From Snodgrassella alvi wkB2 (GTDB taxonomy: Bacteria; Pseudomonadota; Gammaproteobacteria; Burkholderiales; Neisseriaceae), in the NCBI RefSeq assembly GCF_000600005.1, contig NZ_CP007446.1, positions 1,886,894 through 1,950,893 on the forward strand: a DNA stretch of 64,000 nucleotides, given 5' to 3'. Position 1 is the stretch's first letter. The number at the start of each line of letters is the position of its first letter. A program made the position numbers and the translations under genes. Under the pieces are notes generated by a model that did no database searches, was not told where the DNA came from, and saw only the letters and a list, made by a program, of their open reading frames with translations. Below, piece after piece: positions 10,269 to 20,040 of this stretch.

Positions 10269-10919
10269 CTATTTATTCGGATCAGCACAATATAGAGAAT
10301 CAATAAACGAAGGGAATTCAAACTGATCCATTTGTCTAAATAAATTTCCTAAAAATTCAGGATTGTCATTATAATCCTGGCTATTGAGCATCTGTGTAAA
10401 GAAATTACCAATTTTTTTTCTTCTATTAACTAAATTAATTTCATTCAAATTGAAAACTCTTATTGTTTCTTCTGCTTTATGTGCATCTCTACAATTTAAA
10501 TCTGACCTAACCCTAATTTTCCCATTCAATATGTAAGTAAAATATTGTTTTGGATTATAAGTTTCAATATCAGGTTTTATTAGATGATTTACATCATAAT
10601 TCTCTGTTTTAGAATTATCTTTATGTTTCCCACAAGTATTTTTATCGTTACAGGAAAGAAAAAGATTATTCCATTCCAATTCATTCTTGGGAAATTGATG
10701 ACGGCATTTAAAATGTTCTACATGATAGTTTTTTTCTTCTTTTCTTAATTTACATTCACAATAAGCACATAATTCTTCCTGCATGCTATAGAGCTCTTCT
10801 GCAATTATGTTATAAGTATCGTGATCATTTCTTTTCAATTCATTCCATGAAGAATATTTTTTTCTAGCGCTTTCCAACGCTTGCGGTTCCCGAGTACGCT
10901 GTATATATTTCATAATCAA
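10269..10919 (-). CDS. ptuB: Retron effector, PtuB-like HNH endonuclease
   Basis: A 216-residue HNH nuclease of the family found with Ec78-type retrons and Septu systems. Visible elements are CAYCECKL (Cys51, Cys54), the HNH core HVEHFKCR (His66, Glu68, His69), NNLFLSC (Asn84/85, Cys90), and CGKHKD (Cys96, His99), which forms a zinc-stabilised beta-beta-alpha fold. It starts 7 bp after the PtuA stop, so the two are translated together. In the known systems PtuA and PtuB form a complex that cuts nucleic acid (reported to hit tRNA in Ec78) when the phage disables the retron. That role here is inferred from family and order. Confidence 0.88.
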   Translation of the reverse strand: MIMKYIQRTREPQALESARKKYSSWNELKRNDHDTYNIIAEELYSMQEELCAYCECKLRKEEKNYHVEHFKCRHQFPKNELEWNNLFLSCNDKNTCGKHKDNSKTENYDVNHLIKPDIETYNPKQYFTYILNGKIRVRSDLNCRDAHKAEETIRVFNLNEINLVNRRKKIGNFFTQMLNSQDYNDNPEFLGNLFRQMDQFEFPSFIDSLYCADPNK

Positions 10920-10926
10920 TTATATT

Positions 10927-12555
10927 TTATCTGAATTTATTTTTCGCAATCAGTTTTCTAAATTGAATTAATCTATCACAATTTAACATTTCTGGATGTT
11001 TATCCCCAAAATGTTTTTTTAGGCTATCGTACAATAGCTCTGCCTCAGGGGTATTATATTTATCTTCTTGTATATACTGTTGTAATTTATTTAAATCATT
11101 AGATTCCTTTACATCAGGAATAGAGTATGTTCCCATAATTCTTTCCAAAATATCAGAGCTCATTACTCCTCTTGTTTGCAATTCTGGCTGCTGCACATCA
11201 TAATCATCATTAGCTAATTCTATTAATTGTCTAATTTGCCTTTTATAAACAGTTGAAAGTACCTGCGGGCTATGTGTTGTGACAATAAATTGAATGTTAG
11301 GAAAAATTTTAGTTAGATTAATTAGTATTTGTTGCTGCCATTTAGGATGTAAATGTAATTCTATCTCATCAATAAGTACAATACCTTGACCATTTAATGG
11401 ATTTTCTAGATTAGGATTCAGAACTAACAGACGATAAGTTAAATCTGCAACTATACCTAAAAATGTTCTTTGACCATCAGATAATTGATTAATATTGATT
11501 TTTTTTTCATTTATATGCACATAGATTTCATCGACACCAGATGATATATCTACATATATCTCTTTTATTTCTGGTATACATTCAGTTATGGCTTTTTGTA
11601 ATGTTTTAATCTTATCTAGTGCATTATTTTTTTCTGCGTTTAAGTTTACATCATCAACTTGAAAGTGTTCTTCTAACAGACTCAATAAAGAAGTTGCATT
11701 CTGACCTTGTTTATGTAGAATTAGTTTAATTTTTTTTTCTAAAAGACCGTTTGCATCATTTGAATGGATATTTTTTCCTTTTTTGTACAAATAAATAAAC
11801 CATTGTTTAAAATCAATAAATTTAATTTCATTTTTTAAACATTGATTATAAACATCAAATCGATTTTCTCGATCTTTTATTTGTTCTGAAGTACGGTCAA
11901 ATTCTCCTATAAACCGTTTAGCTGAATAAAATATAAATAATGGCAAATTAATTAATTGCTGGTTATTGATAACCCGCCATATACCAGCTAAAAACTTTAA
12001 ATCGCTGACTGAGCTATCCTTTTTCTCACTCATTCCTTTAATTGCTCGCGCAATGGAGCCACTACACCGTTGTTCTCCAAATTTAAAATTAGTTTGTATT
12101 TCTCCATAATCTTCTGCTTCATTTTTAATATCACTATAACCAATTCGGTCACCATTAGCATTTTCTTTAATTAAACCTGCCACAATCCAACTTAAAGATT
12201 TTGCTATACATTCTAAAATGGTAGTTTTACCAGAGCCATTTTCTCCAATTATGACGGTTAAATCCCGTTCAAATTTTGTTTTAAAAGAATGAAATTTTCT
12301 TATATCTTTTAAAACCAAAGAATCTAAAATAAATTGATTTTTAGGGCTTATATAATCATTAGTATTATCATGTTTTTGTGTTGTGGTTTCTAAAAATTCA
12401 ACACATTTCTGAAAATAATAATTTTTTTTCTCAATTAAATCAGATGATTTAGATAGTAATGATAGCTCATATAATTGGAAAGTGGAAAATATATTTCCAT
12501 TCTCAGAATTTTGTTTCAAATTTCGTAAAGAACTAGTATTACCCATACTTTGCAT
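10927..12555 (-). CDS. ptuA: Retron effector, PtuA-like ABC/SMC-type ATPase
   Basis: A 542-residue ATPase of the Septu PtuA / retron Ec78 effector type. An N-terminal extension of about 75 residues precedes the ATPase. Walker A is GENGSGKTT (104-112), the ABC signature LSDGQRTFLG lies near residue 355, Walker B is VLIDEIELHLHPKW near residues 392-405, and the H-loop is TTHSPQ. The insertion between them (residues ~200-350) replaces a long coiled coil, as in OLD/RecF-like ATPases. The start lies 2 bp after the RT stop, with an AAGGAAT Shine-Dalgarno inside the RT end. A second ATG three codons later is possible. The order RT-ATPase-HNH is that of Septu-effector retrons. Confidence 0.88.
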   Translation of the reverse strand: MQSMGNTSSLRNLKQNSENGNIFSTFQLYELSLLSKSSDLIEKKNYYFQKCVEFLETTTQKHDNTNDYISPKNQFILDSLVLKDIRKFHSFKTKFERDLTVIIGENGSGKTTILECIAKSLSWIVAGLIKENANGDRIGYSDIKNEAEDYGEIQTNFKFGEQRCSGSIARAIKGMSEKKDSSVSDLKFLAGIWRVINNQQLINLPLFIFYSAKRFIGEFDRTSEQIKDRENRFDVYNQCLKNEIKFIDFKQWFIYLYKKGKNIHSNDANGLLEKKIKLILHKQGQNATSLLSLLEEHFQVDDVNLNAEKNNALDKIKTLQKAITECIPEIKEIYVDISSGVDEIYVHINEKKININQLSDGQRTFLGIVADLTYRLLVLNPNLENPLNGQGIVLIDEIELHLHPKWQQQILINLTKIFPNIQFIVTTHSPQVLSTVYKRQIRQLIELANDDYDVQQPELQTRGVMSSDILERIMGTYSIPDVKESNDLNKLQQYIQEDKYNTPEAELLYDSLKKHFGDKHPEMLNCDRLIQFRKLIAKNKFR

Positions 12556-12557
12556 AC

Positions 12558-13502
12558 CTATTCCTTCATAATATTTTTTAGTACTTCATAACCATATTTA
12601 TGCGCTAGTGAATGTATAAAACTAATTTCTACACTCTTACAAAAATTCAATAAACCTTTCAAATATTGTATATCGTCCTTTTCTAACTGTGTATATTTAT
12701 ATTGATGTACTAATGCTCGTATATATCTTTTTCTTTGTCTTCCTAGAGATAATTTATTATCATTTGTAATAGTAATACCAGTTATATGCCTATTATGTGC
12801 TTTGGAAGAAAAGATTGTTTTCGAGTTATTTACCCTCAATTTATTATTAAATAGATTTTTTAAATTTTTATTTACTTCAGCTGGGATTGTATAAAGTATA
12901 TTCTTTTTATTTGTTGAAAATGTTAAGTCATCTGCATAACGGGTATAATTAACTTCAATACACACGCAATATTCTTTTATTAATTCATCAAATCGATACA
13001 TAACAAAATTTGAAATTAAAGGTGAACTAGGCGCGCCAATACTTAAAATCAAATTTTCCTGTTTTGTTTTTTTTATATTGGGATCCCAAAACAAAAGTCT
13101 AGAAAATAATAATTTTTCATCTTTATCTAACATATCTGAATTGGCACTTTCCCACTCACTCCAGAATAAATCAGGGGTAATAGAATTGAAAAAATTCTCA
13201 AAATCCATTTTTAATAAGTAGGAATTATTTCTATGAATTTCTGCATTTTTTTGAATGTTTTTGTTTTTCTGATAAGCCATAGCACAATCATGTACTGGTA
13301 AGTATTGGGTAAAAAGATTAGTAAATTGACGCTGATATTCTTTTAATTGTTTAGTAGGCTGTGCAATTGTTCTATAGCCATAAGTTCGTTTAAGTATTTT
13401 GTAAACTTTATACATTTTAGGAGCGTTTAGCAGAAATTCTTGCAGATTTTCAACAGATAAATCCAGACTTTTTGCATATTTAGTTATATTTTTCATTTTC
13501 AC
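12558..13502 (-). CDS. Retron reverse transcriptase
   Basis: A 314-residue reverse transcriptase that makes the branched msDNA from the RNA encoded just upstream. Motif A is LLKMDFENFFNSI (Asp100). The catalytic YADD is at 189-192, in TRYADDLTFST. The retron-specific NAxxH motif is present as NAEIH (86-90), and the retron VTG motif appears as ITG (240-242). The basic segment RQRKRYIRALVH (255-266) follows, as in other retron RTs, and probably contacts the msr stem. An AGGTG ribosome-binding site precedes the ATG at 13502. Length is typical for a stand-alone retron RT. The operon continues into ptuA and ptuB. Confidence 0.93.
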   Translation of the reverse strand: MKMKNITKYAKSLDLSVENLQEFLLNAPKMYKVYKILKRTYGYRTIAQPTKQLKEYQRQFTNLFTQYLPVHDCAMAYQKNKNIQKNAEIHRNNSYLLKMDFENFFNSITPDLFWSEWESANSDMLDKDEKLLFSRLLFWDPNIKKTKQENLILSIGAPSSPLISNFVMYRFDELIKEYCVCIEVNYTRYADDLTFSTNKKNILYTIPAEVNKNLKNLFNNKLRVNNSKTIFSSKAHNRHITGITITNDNKLSLGRQRKRYIRALVHQYKYTQLEKDDIQYLKGLLNFCKSVEISFIHSLAHKYGYEVLKNIMKE

Positions 13503-13523
13503 GCACCTAATATAAATAAGTAC

Positions 13524-13557
13524 AAAAAGCCCATAAGCAATAATACTCTGGGCTTTT
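13524..13557 (-). terminator. Terminator-like hairpin between retron RNA and RT gene
   Basis: On the minus strand AAAAGCCCA (13557-13549), a 15-nt loop, then TGGGCTTTT and a short T-run (13533-13524). It overlaps the 3' end of a2 and lies 22 bp before the RT start. It would stop part of the transcripts after the ncRNA and so set the RNA to protein ratio. Confidence 0.7.
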
Positions 13558-13691
13558 AATCTTTACTAAAGGAAGCGAAATAAACAGTTTCGAATGAGAA
13601 ACTGGTTATTTCGCAACCAAATCCACACAATAAATTTGAGTCCGGCTAAACACCAGACTAGACAATAAAGTCTGTAACGCTAAAGATTAAA
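13555..13691 (-). ncRNA. Retron msr-msd RNA
   Basis: The template RNA for msDNA, read on the minus strand. The a1 arm TTTAATCTTTA (13691-13681) is exactly complementary to a2 TAAAGATTAAA (13565-13555), 11 bp. The UUAGCG just after a1 offers the branching guanosine. The msr has a hairpin CAGACT-loop-AGTCTG (13674-13654) and a weaker CAAAT/ATTTG stem after it. The msd is a long hairpin (13614-13575) with GCGAAATAA / TTATTTCGC outside and CAGTTTC / GAAACTG inside. It ends directly upstream of the RT gene. The branch base and msDNA ends are inferred, not measured. Confidence 0.85.
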
Positions 13692-13694
13692 TTT

Positions 13695-13723
13695 ATAATA
13701 TATATATTGTTATATTTTATCAA
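13695..13723 (-). promoter_or_regulatory. Sigma-70 promoter of the retron operon
   Basis: On the minus strand, -35 TTGATA (13723-13718), a 17-bp spacer and -10 TATTAT (13700-13695). The predicted start near 13688 falls within a1, so the transcript would begin exactly where the retron RNA should. Confidence 0.75.
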
Positions 13724-13941
13724 CTATTTTTAAGCTTCTCTCAATTATTTCTTTATTTAATCAGAAATATATGTATTAGTTTATAAGACAAATTTGTAGC
13801 AGAAAGACATAATTTGTTAAAGTAAGGGTTAGAAGGTTTTATATAACATATACTTTATTAAAAAATTCTTTAATCTTTAAAAGCTATAAAAGTTAATTTA
13901 TTCCTGTGTAAAAACTAAATTTCATAATAAGGAAATTTCAT
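13724..13941. other. Divergent intergenic region, retron and fhs
   Basis: AT-rich DNA between the retron promoter and fhs. It should hold the fhs promoter. AATAAGGAAATTTCAT just before the ATG at 13942 supplies its ribosome-binding site. No gene or repeat is seen. Confidence 0.5.
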
Positions 13942-15648
13942 ATGGCTTCTAGCCCAACACTACTCCCCATCACCGAAATTGCCCGCAACAGCAGCATTCC
14001 CGAACAATACCTTATTCCTTACGGCCATGAGGTAGCCAAAGTAGATTTGAAGGTAATTCAGCCGGATAGCAAACAGGGTAAGCTGGTGCTGGTGTCTGCT
14101 ATTACGCCGACACCGCTGGGAGAAGGTAAAACAGTAACCACCATCGGGCTGAGTCAGGGGCTGAACTTTATCGGTAAGAAAGCAATTGCCTGTATCCGCC
14201 AGCCCAGTCTGGGACCGGTATTCGGGGTAAAAGGCGGAGCAGCCGGCGGCGGTAAGGCACAGGTTTTACCGATGGAAAAGCTGAATCTGCATTTAACCGG
14301 TGATATTCACGCTATTACAGCGGCCCATGATCTGGCCTCTGCGGCTCTGGATGCACGCTTATACCATGAAGAACATCTGGGCGAGGAGTTTACGGCACAA
14401 ACCAAGCTGCCGCGGCTGAATATTGATAAAAACCGGATTGTCTGGAAACGGGTAATCGACCACAACGACCGTGCATTGCGCCGGATTAAAGTAGGTGTGG
14501 GCGGTGGTGTTAATGGTGTGGAACGTGAAGACGGATTTGAGATTTCTGCTGCGTCCGAATTAATGGCGATTCTGGCTCTGGCGACGGATTTACAGGATAT
14601 GCGCCAGCGTATCGGGCGAATTATTCTGGCTTATGATACTCAGGGCAATCCGGTTACGGCAGAAAAACTTCAGGTAGCTGGTGCGATGACGGTGTTACTG
14701 AAAGATGCGATTAATCCGAATCTGATGCAGACGGCAGAACAGACCCCTGTACTGATTCATGCCGGACCGTTTGCCAATATTGCTCATGGTAATTCTTCGG
14801 TGCTGGCTGATATGGTCGGCCTGCAAGTGGCGGATTATGTGGTAACAGAAGCTGGTTTCGGCTCTGATATGGGCATGGAGAAATTCTTTAATATTAAATA
14901 TCGCCAGACAGGTGTGGCGCCTTCATGCGTTGTATTGGTAGCCACGGTACGCAGTCTGAAATCGAATAGCGGCCGGTTTAATATTAAGCCGGGTCAGCCG
15001 TTACCGGCAGAAGTTACTCAGTGTAATGTTGAACTGCTGGCTGAAGGCAGTGCTAATCTGGGCTGGCACATTCAGAATGCGAAAAGCTATGGCCTGCCTG
15101 TGATTGTGGCTATTAATCGCTTCCCGTACGACCATCAGGAAGAGCTGGATTTTGTACGCCAGTATGCGCTGGAACACGGTGCCTGTGCATGTGAAATCAG
15201 TGATGCGTTTACTCAGGGTGGTGCGGGTACTCAGGCTCTGGCTCAGCATGTAGTCGCTGCCTGCAATCAGGAAAATTCGGTTAATCTGCCCTATGCTGAC
15301 AATATGCCGCTGCCGGAAAAAATTCAGACCATGGTGAAGAAATACGGAGCGCGTCAGGCTAATCTGTCTGTACAGGCGTTGCAGAATATTGAAGAAATCA
15401 AGCAGCTTAAGCTTGATCATTTACCGTTATGCATGGTGAAAACACCATTATCTATCAGTGCAGACCCGAATCTGAAAAATGTTCCGACAGATTTTGATGT
15501 AGAAATTGCCCGTTTACAAGTATCAGCCGGTGCGGGCTTTATCCGTGTATATGCGGGTAATGTGATGACTATGCCAGGGCTGGGTACTCTGCCTGCTTAT
15601 CAACAGATTGATATAGATGCTGAGGGCAATATTGTCGGTTTACATTAA
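13942..15648 (+). CDS. fhs: Formate-tetrahydrofolate ligase
   Basis: ATP-dependent enzyme that joins formate to tetrahydrofolate to give 10-formyl-THF, feeding purine and formyl-methionine synthesis. The 568-residue product has the family length. It has the P-loop [19 protein letters not shown] (55-73), the glycine-rich [14 protein letters not shown] stretch, and [16 protein letters not shown]. The start is supported by AAGGAAA upstream. It is monocistronic, divergent from the retron and followed by a terminator. Many Neisseriaceae have only FolD for this step, so Fhs here marks a lineage that uses formate. Confidence 0.97.
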   Translation: MASSPTLLPITEIARNSSIPEQYLIPYGHEVAKVDLKVIQPDSKQGKLVLVSAITPTPLGEGKTVTTIGLSQGLNFIGKKAIACIRQPSLGPVFGVKGGAAGGGKAQVLPMEKLNLHLTGDIHAITAAHDLASAALDARLYHEEHLGEEFTAQTKLPRLNIDKNRIVWKRVIDHNDRALRRIKVGVGGGVNGVEREDGFEISAASELMAILALATDLQDMRQRIGRIILAYDTQGNPVTAEKLQVAGAMTVLLKDAINPNLMQTAEQTPVLIHAGPFANIAHGNSSVLADMVGLQVADYVVTEAGFGSDMGMEKFFNIKYRQTGVAPSCVVLVATVRSLKSNSGRFNIKPGQPLPAEVTQCNVELLAEGSANLGWHIQNAKSYGLPVIVAINRFPYDHQEELDFVRQYALEHGACACEISDAFTQGGAGTQALAQHVVAACNQENSVNLPYADNMPLPEKIQTMVKKYGARQANLSVQALQNIEEIKQLKLDHLPLCMVKTPLSISADPNLKNVPTDFDVEIARLQVSAGAGFIRVYAGNVMTMPGLGTLPAYQQIDIDAEGNIVGLH

Positions 15649-15699
15649 AATTAAACAGAGTCGCCGGCCGGTTGCCGTCTGAGTGACAATTCATACTTA

Positions 15700-15735
15700 T
15701 GCCACAAGAGTTTTATGCTTTTGTGGCATTTTTAT
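15700..15735 (+). terminator. Terminator of fhs
   Basis: GCCACAA, an 11-nt loop, then TTTGTGGC followed by ATTTTT, about 50 bp after the fhs stop codon. Confidence 0.75.
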
Positions 15736-16068
15736 GTATATTAGTCTGAATTCAGCAGCCATGAACATCTGAGCCTTGGATAAAGATTATGGGTTATGGC
15801 CAAAAGCTGGCTGCAATACCGATTATAAGGTTAAGATTAATTCAGCGCGGCTTATATGGTATTGTTCTGATTATTATTTACGTTTAGATTATAAACTATA
15901 GATGTTATTATTAGTTTTAAAGTTGAAAATCATTAAATATAAATTTAAAAGTTAATTAATTTATCTATACTTTAAATTATTAAGTGTGATTTATCATTTA
16001 AATTAATATTTTTTTAAGTTTTATATTACAAATGTATTTTCAATGTGCTTTTTTTAATCTAAAATTAT
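15736..16068. other. AT-rich intergenic stretch
   Basis: About 330 bp between two convergent genes, very A+T rich in its second half. No frame, RNA gene or repeat can be supported. Confidence 0.5.
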
Positions 16069-16109
16069 AAAAAGCTTACCGATTATTCTGATAAGTCTAA
16101 CCGGTAAGC
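16069..16109 (-). terminator. Terminator of tal
   Basis: GCTTACCG (16074-16081) pairs with CGGTAAGC (16102-16109). On the minus strand the stem is followed by TTTTTATAA, downstream of the tal stop. Confidence 0.75.
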
Positions 16110-16154
16110 CACAATTCAGATTTCCGTATGTCTGTTGTGTTTTATTTATTCCGT

Positions 16155-17210
16155 TTAAGCCAGAGGTTGCAGTAATGCATCGAATGCATCCACAAACTGT
16201 TGTAAGCCTTCTTGCTGTAAGCGCACTGCGAGGGATTCAAGATTAATACCCAGCTTCTGAATTTCAATCAGTACGTTTTTAGCCTGCTGCACATTCTGTG
16301 TCAGTGTGGTATCGGCATGTCCATGATCGATAAAGGCATTAAGCGTGTTGGTGGGTACGGTATTAATGGTATCAGCACCAATAATATTTTCTACATAGCA
16401 AACATCGGAATACGCCGGATTTTTAGTCCCTGTGGATGCCCATAGCAAACGCAATGGTGCTGCCTGCTGTGCAGCCAGATCGGTAAATTCACGGCTCTGG
16501 ATAAATTCCTGCCATTCAGCATAAGCTGTTTTGGCCAGTGCAATGGCGGTTTTACCCTGCAAAGATTCCGGCAGAGTAATGTCCAGAGCGCTGTCAATGC
16601 GGGACAGGAAAAAGCTGGCGACTACCTGAATACGGTTAACCGGCAGATTTTGTGCCAGACGCTGGCGAATGCCGGCAGCGTGTGCCTGCCATGCTTTGCT
16701 AAGCTGGGTTTTAGAAAACAACAGGGTCAGGTTAACATTAATGCCCTGTGCAACCAGTGTGGTTAATGCCTGTATTCCGCTGTCTGTTGCTGGTACTTTT
16801 ATCATGACATTGGGTCGGTTAAGAACTTCCCATAGTCGCTGGGCTTCGGTAACGGTAGCCTGAGCATCATCGGCCAGATCTGGCGCCACTTCAAGGCTGA
16901 CAAATCCGGCTTTACCCTGACTGCGTTCATACAAGGGCAGACAGACATCACATGCAGCCTGTACATCGGCCACGGCCAGTTGTTCATAACGCTGTTTGGG
17001 GGACAGCGGCTGCTGTTTTAGCTGGTTAATATCATTCTGGTAAAGTGTATCGCTGGCAAAAGCTTTTTGAAAAATGGCCGGATTGGAAGTCACGCCACTG
17101 ATACCCGCCTCAAGCATGTGTGCCAGTTCACCTGATTGAATCAGGTTTCTGGAAAGATTATCCAGCCAGATTTGCTGCCCCAATGTATTGACTTGTGCTA
17201 ATACGGCCAT
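16155..17210 (-). CDS. tal: Transaldolase
   Basis: Pentose-phosphate enzyme that moves a dihydroxyacetone unit between sedoheptulose-7-phosphate and glyceraldehyde-3-phosphate. The 351-residue length fits the longer transaldolase subfamily rather than the 317-residue TalB type. The N-terminal [11 protein letters not shown] and [15 protein letters not shown] segments are diagnostic. The Schiff-base lysine is Lys138 in [12 protein letters not shown]. It is divergent from kdsD, with a 200-bp shared control region, and is followed by its own terminator. Confidence 0.95.
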   Translation of the reverse strand: MAVLAQVNTLGQQIWLDNLSRNLIQSGELAHMLEAGISGVTSNPAIFQKAFASDTLYQNDINQLKQQPLSPKQRYEQLAVADVQAACDVCLPLYERSQGKAGFVSLEVAPDLADDAQATVTEAQRLWEVLNRPNVMIKVPATDSGIQALTTLVAQGINVNLTLLFSKTQLSKAWQAHAAGIRQRLAQNLPVNRIQVVASFFLSRIDSALDITLPESLQGKTAIALAKTAYAEWQEFIQSREFTDLAAQQAAPLRLLWASTGTKNPAYSDVCYVENIIGADTINTVPTNTLNAFIDHGHADTTLTQNVQQAKNVLIEIQKLGINLESLAVRLQQEGLQQFVDAFDALLQPLA

Positions 17211-17416
17211 ATTATTTCCTTATAGTAAATATACGTTAGATATGTTTTATTAAGGTTAATCAATCGATTAAACTGGTTATTCATGAATTATGGATTACTC
17301 TAACGAGGATGGTGTAATTTGACAAGTTCCGAAGCAAACAAAATAACCGGTATCAGGTTATAATCCGGTTAACTTTATTGTGTTTTCGTTTGCTTATTAT
17401 TACTGCTGATGATGTT

Positions 17417-18391
17417 ATGAATTTACAGGATAAATATTTAGGCTGGGGTAAAGAAGTTTTTGCTATTGAAGAGCAGTCGATACGTGAAGTTGCCAATAAT
17501 CTGGATGAGCATTTTGCTGAGGCAGTAACCACCATTCTCGACTGCCGCGGACGGGTGATTATCACCGGTATGGGCAAAAGCGGCCATATCGGGCGCAAGA
17601 TTGCCGCTTCAATGGCGTCTACTGGTACACCGGCTTATTTTGTACATCCGGCTGAAGCAGGACACGGCGATCTGGGTATGATTGTTGATGGCGATGTGCT
17701 GATAGCATTATCCAATTCTGGTGAAAGCGAGGAAATTCTGGCACTGATACCGGCCATCAAACGTAAGCATGTGCAGCTGATCTGTATAACTGGTAAAACC
17801 AGTTCAAGCATGGCAAAACATGCGGATATCCATTTATGCGCTCATGTATCACAGGAGGCCTGTCCGTTAGGGCTGGCTCCAACATCCAGTACGACGGCGG
17901 TAATGGTATTGGGCGATGCGCTGACGGTGGCACTGCTGCGTGCACGCCAGTTTACCCCTGAAGATTTTGCACTGAGCCACCCTGCCGGCAGTTTGGGTAA
18001 ACGCCTGTTATTAACAGTGGCTGATGTTATGCATGGCGGCCAAGATATGCCTCTGGTACAGGAAGATACGCCTTTGCGTGAAGCCATTGTTACCATGAGT
18101 GAAAAAGGTTTGGGGATGCTGCTGGTAGTCAATATTGCCGGAGAGCTTTGCGGTTTATTTACAGACGGTGATTTACGCCGTTTATTTCAGGATAACCGGG
18201 AATTAAAGGAATGGCTGATGGCTGATGTAATGGGACATACTCCTAAAACCATCACTGCCGGCCGGCTGGCGACGGAAGCCCTGAAAATCATGCAGGAGAA
18301 TCATGTAAACGGGCTGGCAGTAATTGATGCAAATAATCGTCCGGTTGGTGCACTGAATATGCATGATTTATTACAGGCACGGATTGTTTAA
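17417..18391 (+). CDS. kdsD: Arabinose-5-phosphate isomerase
   Basis: Converts ribulose-5-phosphate to arabinose-5-phosphate, the first step to Kdo for the LPS inner core. The 324-residue protein has an N-terminal SIS domain (RGRVIITGMGKSGHIGRKIA at 44-63; IALSNSGESEEI at 96-107) and two CBS repeats from about residue 205 (VADVMHGGQDMPLV; ADVMGHTPKTI). The ATG at 17417 gives the family start MNLQDKYLGWGKEV; an upstream in-frame ATG adds 13 atypical residues. First gene of the kdsD-kdsC-lptCAB-rpoN-hpf cluster. Confidence 0.95.
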   Translation: MNLQDKYLGWGKEVFAIEEQSIREVANNLDEHFAEAVTTILDCRGRVIITGMGKSGHIGRKIAASMASTGTPAYFVHPAEAGHGDLGMIVDGDVLIALSNSGESEEILALIPAIKRKHVQLICITGKTSSSMAKHADIHLCAHVSQEACPLGLAPTSSTTAVMVLGDALTVALLRARQFTPEDFALSHPAGSLGKRLLLTVADVMHGGQDMPLVQEDTPLREAIVTMSEKGLGMLLVVNIAGELCGLFTDGDLRRLFQDNRELKEWLMADVMGHTPKTITAGRLATEALKIMQENHVNGLAVIDANNRPVGALNMHDLLQARIV

Positions 18392-18423
18392 ATGCGTGAG
18401 AATGTTATGACTGAGGAATGCCG

Positions 18424-18966
18424 ATGAATACGATGATGTCTGCCAGTGCGGTGGTTGAAGCTGCCCGGAAAATCAGGCTGTTTATTATGGATGTAGACGG
18501 CGTACTGACTGACGGTCGTATTTTTATCCGTGATAACGGCGAGGAAATCAAATCATTCCATACACTTGACGGCCACGGATTGAAGATGTTGCACCGCCAC
18601 GGCATTCAAACGGCAATTATTACCGGACGCGACGCACCCTCTGTCGGTATCCGGGTACAGCAGCTTGGCATCGGATATTATTTTAAAGGTATTTCGGATA
18701 AACGCAGCTGTTATCGGCAATTATTGCAGCAGCTTGGTTTAGATGAGCAGCAATGTGCTTATATCGGCGATGATGTCGTAGACTTACCGGTTATGAAACA
18801 TTGCGGGCTAGCAGTTGCAGTACCCGGTTCTCATCCGCTGGTATTACAGCATGCTGATTATGTTACCCGTGCGCCCGGCGGAGCCGGTGCAGTACGTGAA
18901 GTCTGTGATTTATTACTGGATGCACAGGGCTTTCTGGCTCAGGATATGGCGGAGTATCTGGCATGA
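18424..18966 (+). CDS. kdsC: Kdo-8-phosphate phosphatase
   Basis: HAD-family phosphatase that removes phosphate from Kdo-8-phosphate. The 180-residue product has the nucleophile motif MDVDGVLTDG (Asp23 and Asp25), AIITGRD (motif II), and GDDVVDLPVM (motif IV). Length is right for a cap-less C0 HAD enzyme. The ATG at 18424 sits 7 nt after GAGG, a better spacing than the ATG at 18418. Its stop overlaps the lptC start by 4 nt, showing tight coupling of Kdo synthesis with LPS export. Confidence 0.95.
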   Translation: MNTMMSASAVVEAARKIRLFIMDVDGVLTDGRIFIRDNGEEIKSFHTLDGHGLKMLHRHGIQTAIITGRDAPSVGIRVQQLGIGYYFKGISDKRSCYRQLLQQLGLDEQQCAYIGDDVVDLPVMKHCGLAVAVPGSHPLVLQHADYVTRAPGGAGAVREVCDLLLDAQGFLAQDMAEYLA

Positions 18967-19547
18967 ATGTGATTCGCAGCCGCAGTAACTGGGCATTTCC
19001 GCTGATTCTGGCAGTAGCCCTTGGCGGCATAAGCTTCTGGCTGGACCGGATTACTGAGATCAAGACAGTGGAAATTCCCCTGAATCCGAAAGAACCTAAG
19101 TATGTGATTAATTCGATTGACGGTGAGCGATTTGATGAGCACGGTCAGTTAAGTGAAACCATTCACGCCACAGCTGCCCGGCAGTTTCCGCAGCAAACTG
19201 TTATTTATATTGATAATCCCAATATGGGACTATATAAAAACGGTGCTGAACTTTATCGTATTAAGGCCAATACCGGACAGTACTATACCGACAGCCGCAA
19301 GGTAGATTTACTGGGACAGGTAGTTTGGAACAAAAATCCGGTGGGAAATGAACCGGCAGGACAGCTGGAAACCAGTGTATTACATGTTGATACACAAACT
19401 CAGGTAATCAAAACTGATGCACAGGTTTCTTACCAGTATGGTATATCTCACGGTACATCACAAGGTTTCGAATACGACAAACAACGCGGCTTTCTGAATT
19501 TACCCGCACGCGTAAAGGCGATTATTTATGACCCGCACTCTCATTAA
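18963..19547 (+). CDS. lptC: LPS export protein LptC
   Basis: Bitopic inner-membrane protein that receives LPS from LptB2FG and hands it to LptA. The 194-residue product has one N-terminal membrane anchor (WAFPLILAVALGGISFWL, about 10-27) and then a periplasmic beta-jellyroll domain. It overlaps kdsC by 4 nt and lptA by 20 nt, so translation is coupled through the cluster. Confidence 0.9.
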   Translation: MNVIRSRSNWAFPLILAVALGGISFWLDRITEIKTVEIPLNPKEPKYVINSIDGERFDEHGQLSETIHATAARQFPQQTVIYIDNPNMGLYKNGAELYRIKANTGQYYTDSRKVDLLGQVVWNKNPVGNEPAGQLETSVLHVDTQTQVIKTDAQVSYQYGISHGTSQGFEYDKQRGFLNLPARVKAIIYDPHSH

Positions 19548-20031
19548 CGGCAAAATTTTAGCAGTCTTTTGTCTGCTTGCCGGCAGTATGCATGCATGGG
19601 CACTGGAAAGTGACCGGCAGCAACCTATTCAGATTGAAGCCGATCAGGGCTCTCTGGATAAACAGAATCAGACAACCATATTTACCGGTAATGTAAAAAT
19701 GCGGCAGGGCAGTATGTATATGAATGCAGCCCGTATCACTGCACATAAGGATAATGCCGGTAACCAGACAATTATTGCTGATGGCAAGCCTGCTACGTTT
19801 GGACAGCAGCTGGAAAAAGATGGCATGGTAACCGGTCACGGAGATAATGTACATTATGAAAGCCTGAGCGGTATTGTTACGATTACCGGTAATGCTCAGG
19901 TAAACCGTGGTGGTGATATGGCACGCGGTGCAGTAATTGTTTATAACACCAATACTGAGGTTTATACCGTTAAAAGCGCGCCTAAAGGCCGGGTACACGT
20001 TATTATCCAACCGCAACAGAAAAAGAAATAA
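19528..20031 (+). CDS. lptA: Periplasmic LPS-bridge protein LptA
   Basis: Forms the periplasmic bridge that carries LPS to the outer membrane. The 167-residue precursor has a signal peptide (ILAVFCLLAGSMHAWA, cleavage near residue 25) followed by the OstA/LptA beta-jellyroll: PIQIEADQGSLDKQNQTTIF and YNTNTEVYTVKSAPKGRVHV. Length fits. It lies between lptC and lptB in the usual order. Confidence 0.93.
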   Translation: MTRTLINGKILAVFCLLAGSMHAWALESDRQQPIQIEADQGSLDKQNQTTIFTGNVKMRQGSMYMNAARITAHKDNAGNQTIIADGKPATFGQQLEKDGMVTGHGDNVHYESLSGIVTITGNAQVNRGGDMARGAVIVYNTNTEVYTVKSAPKGRVHVIIQPQQKKK

Positions 20032-20040
20032 TCCATACTC

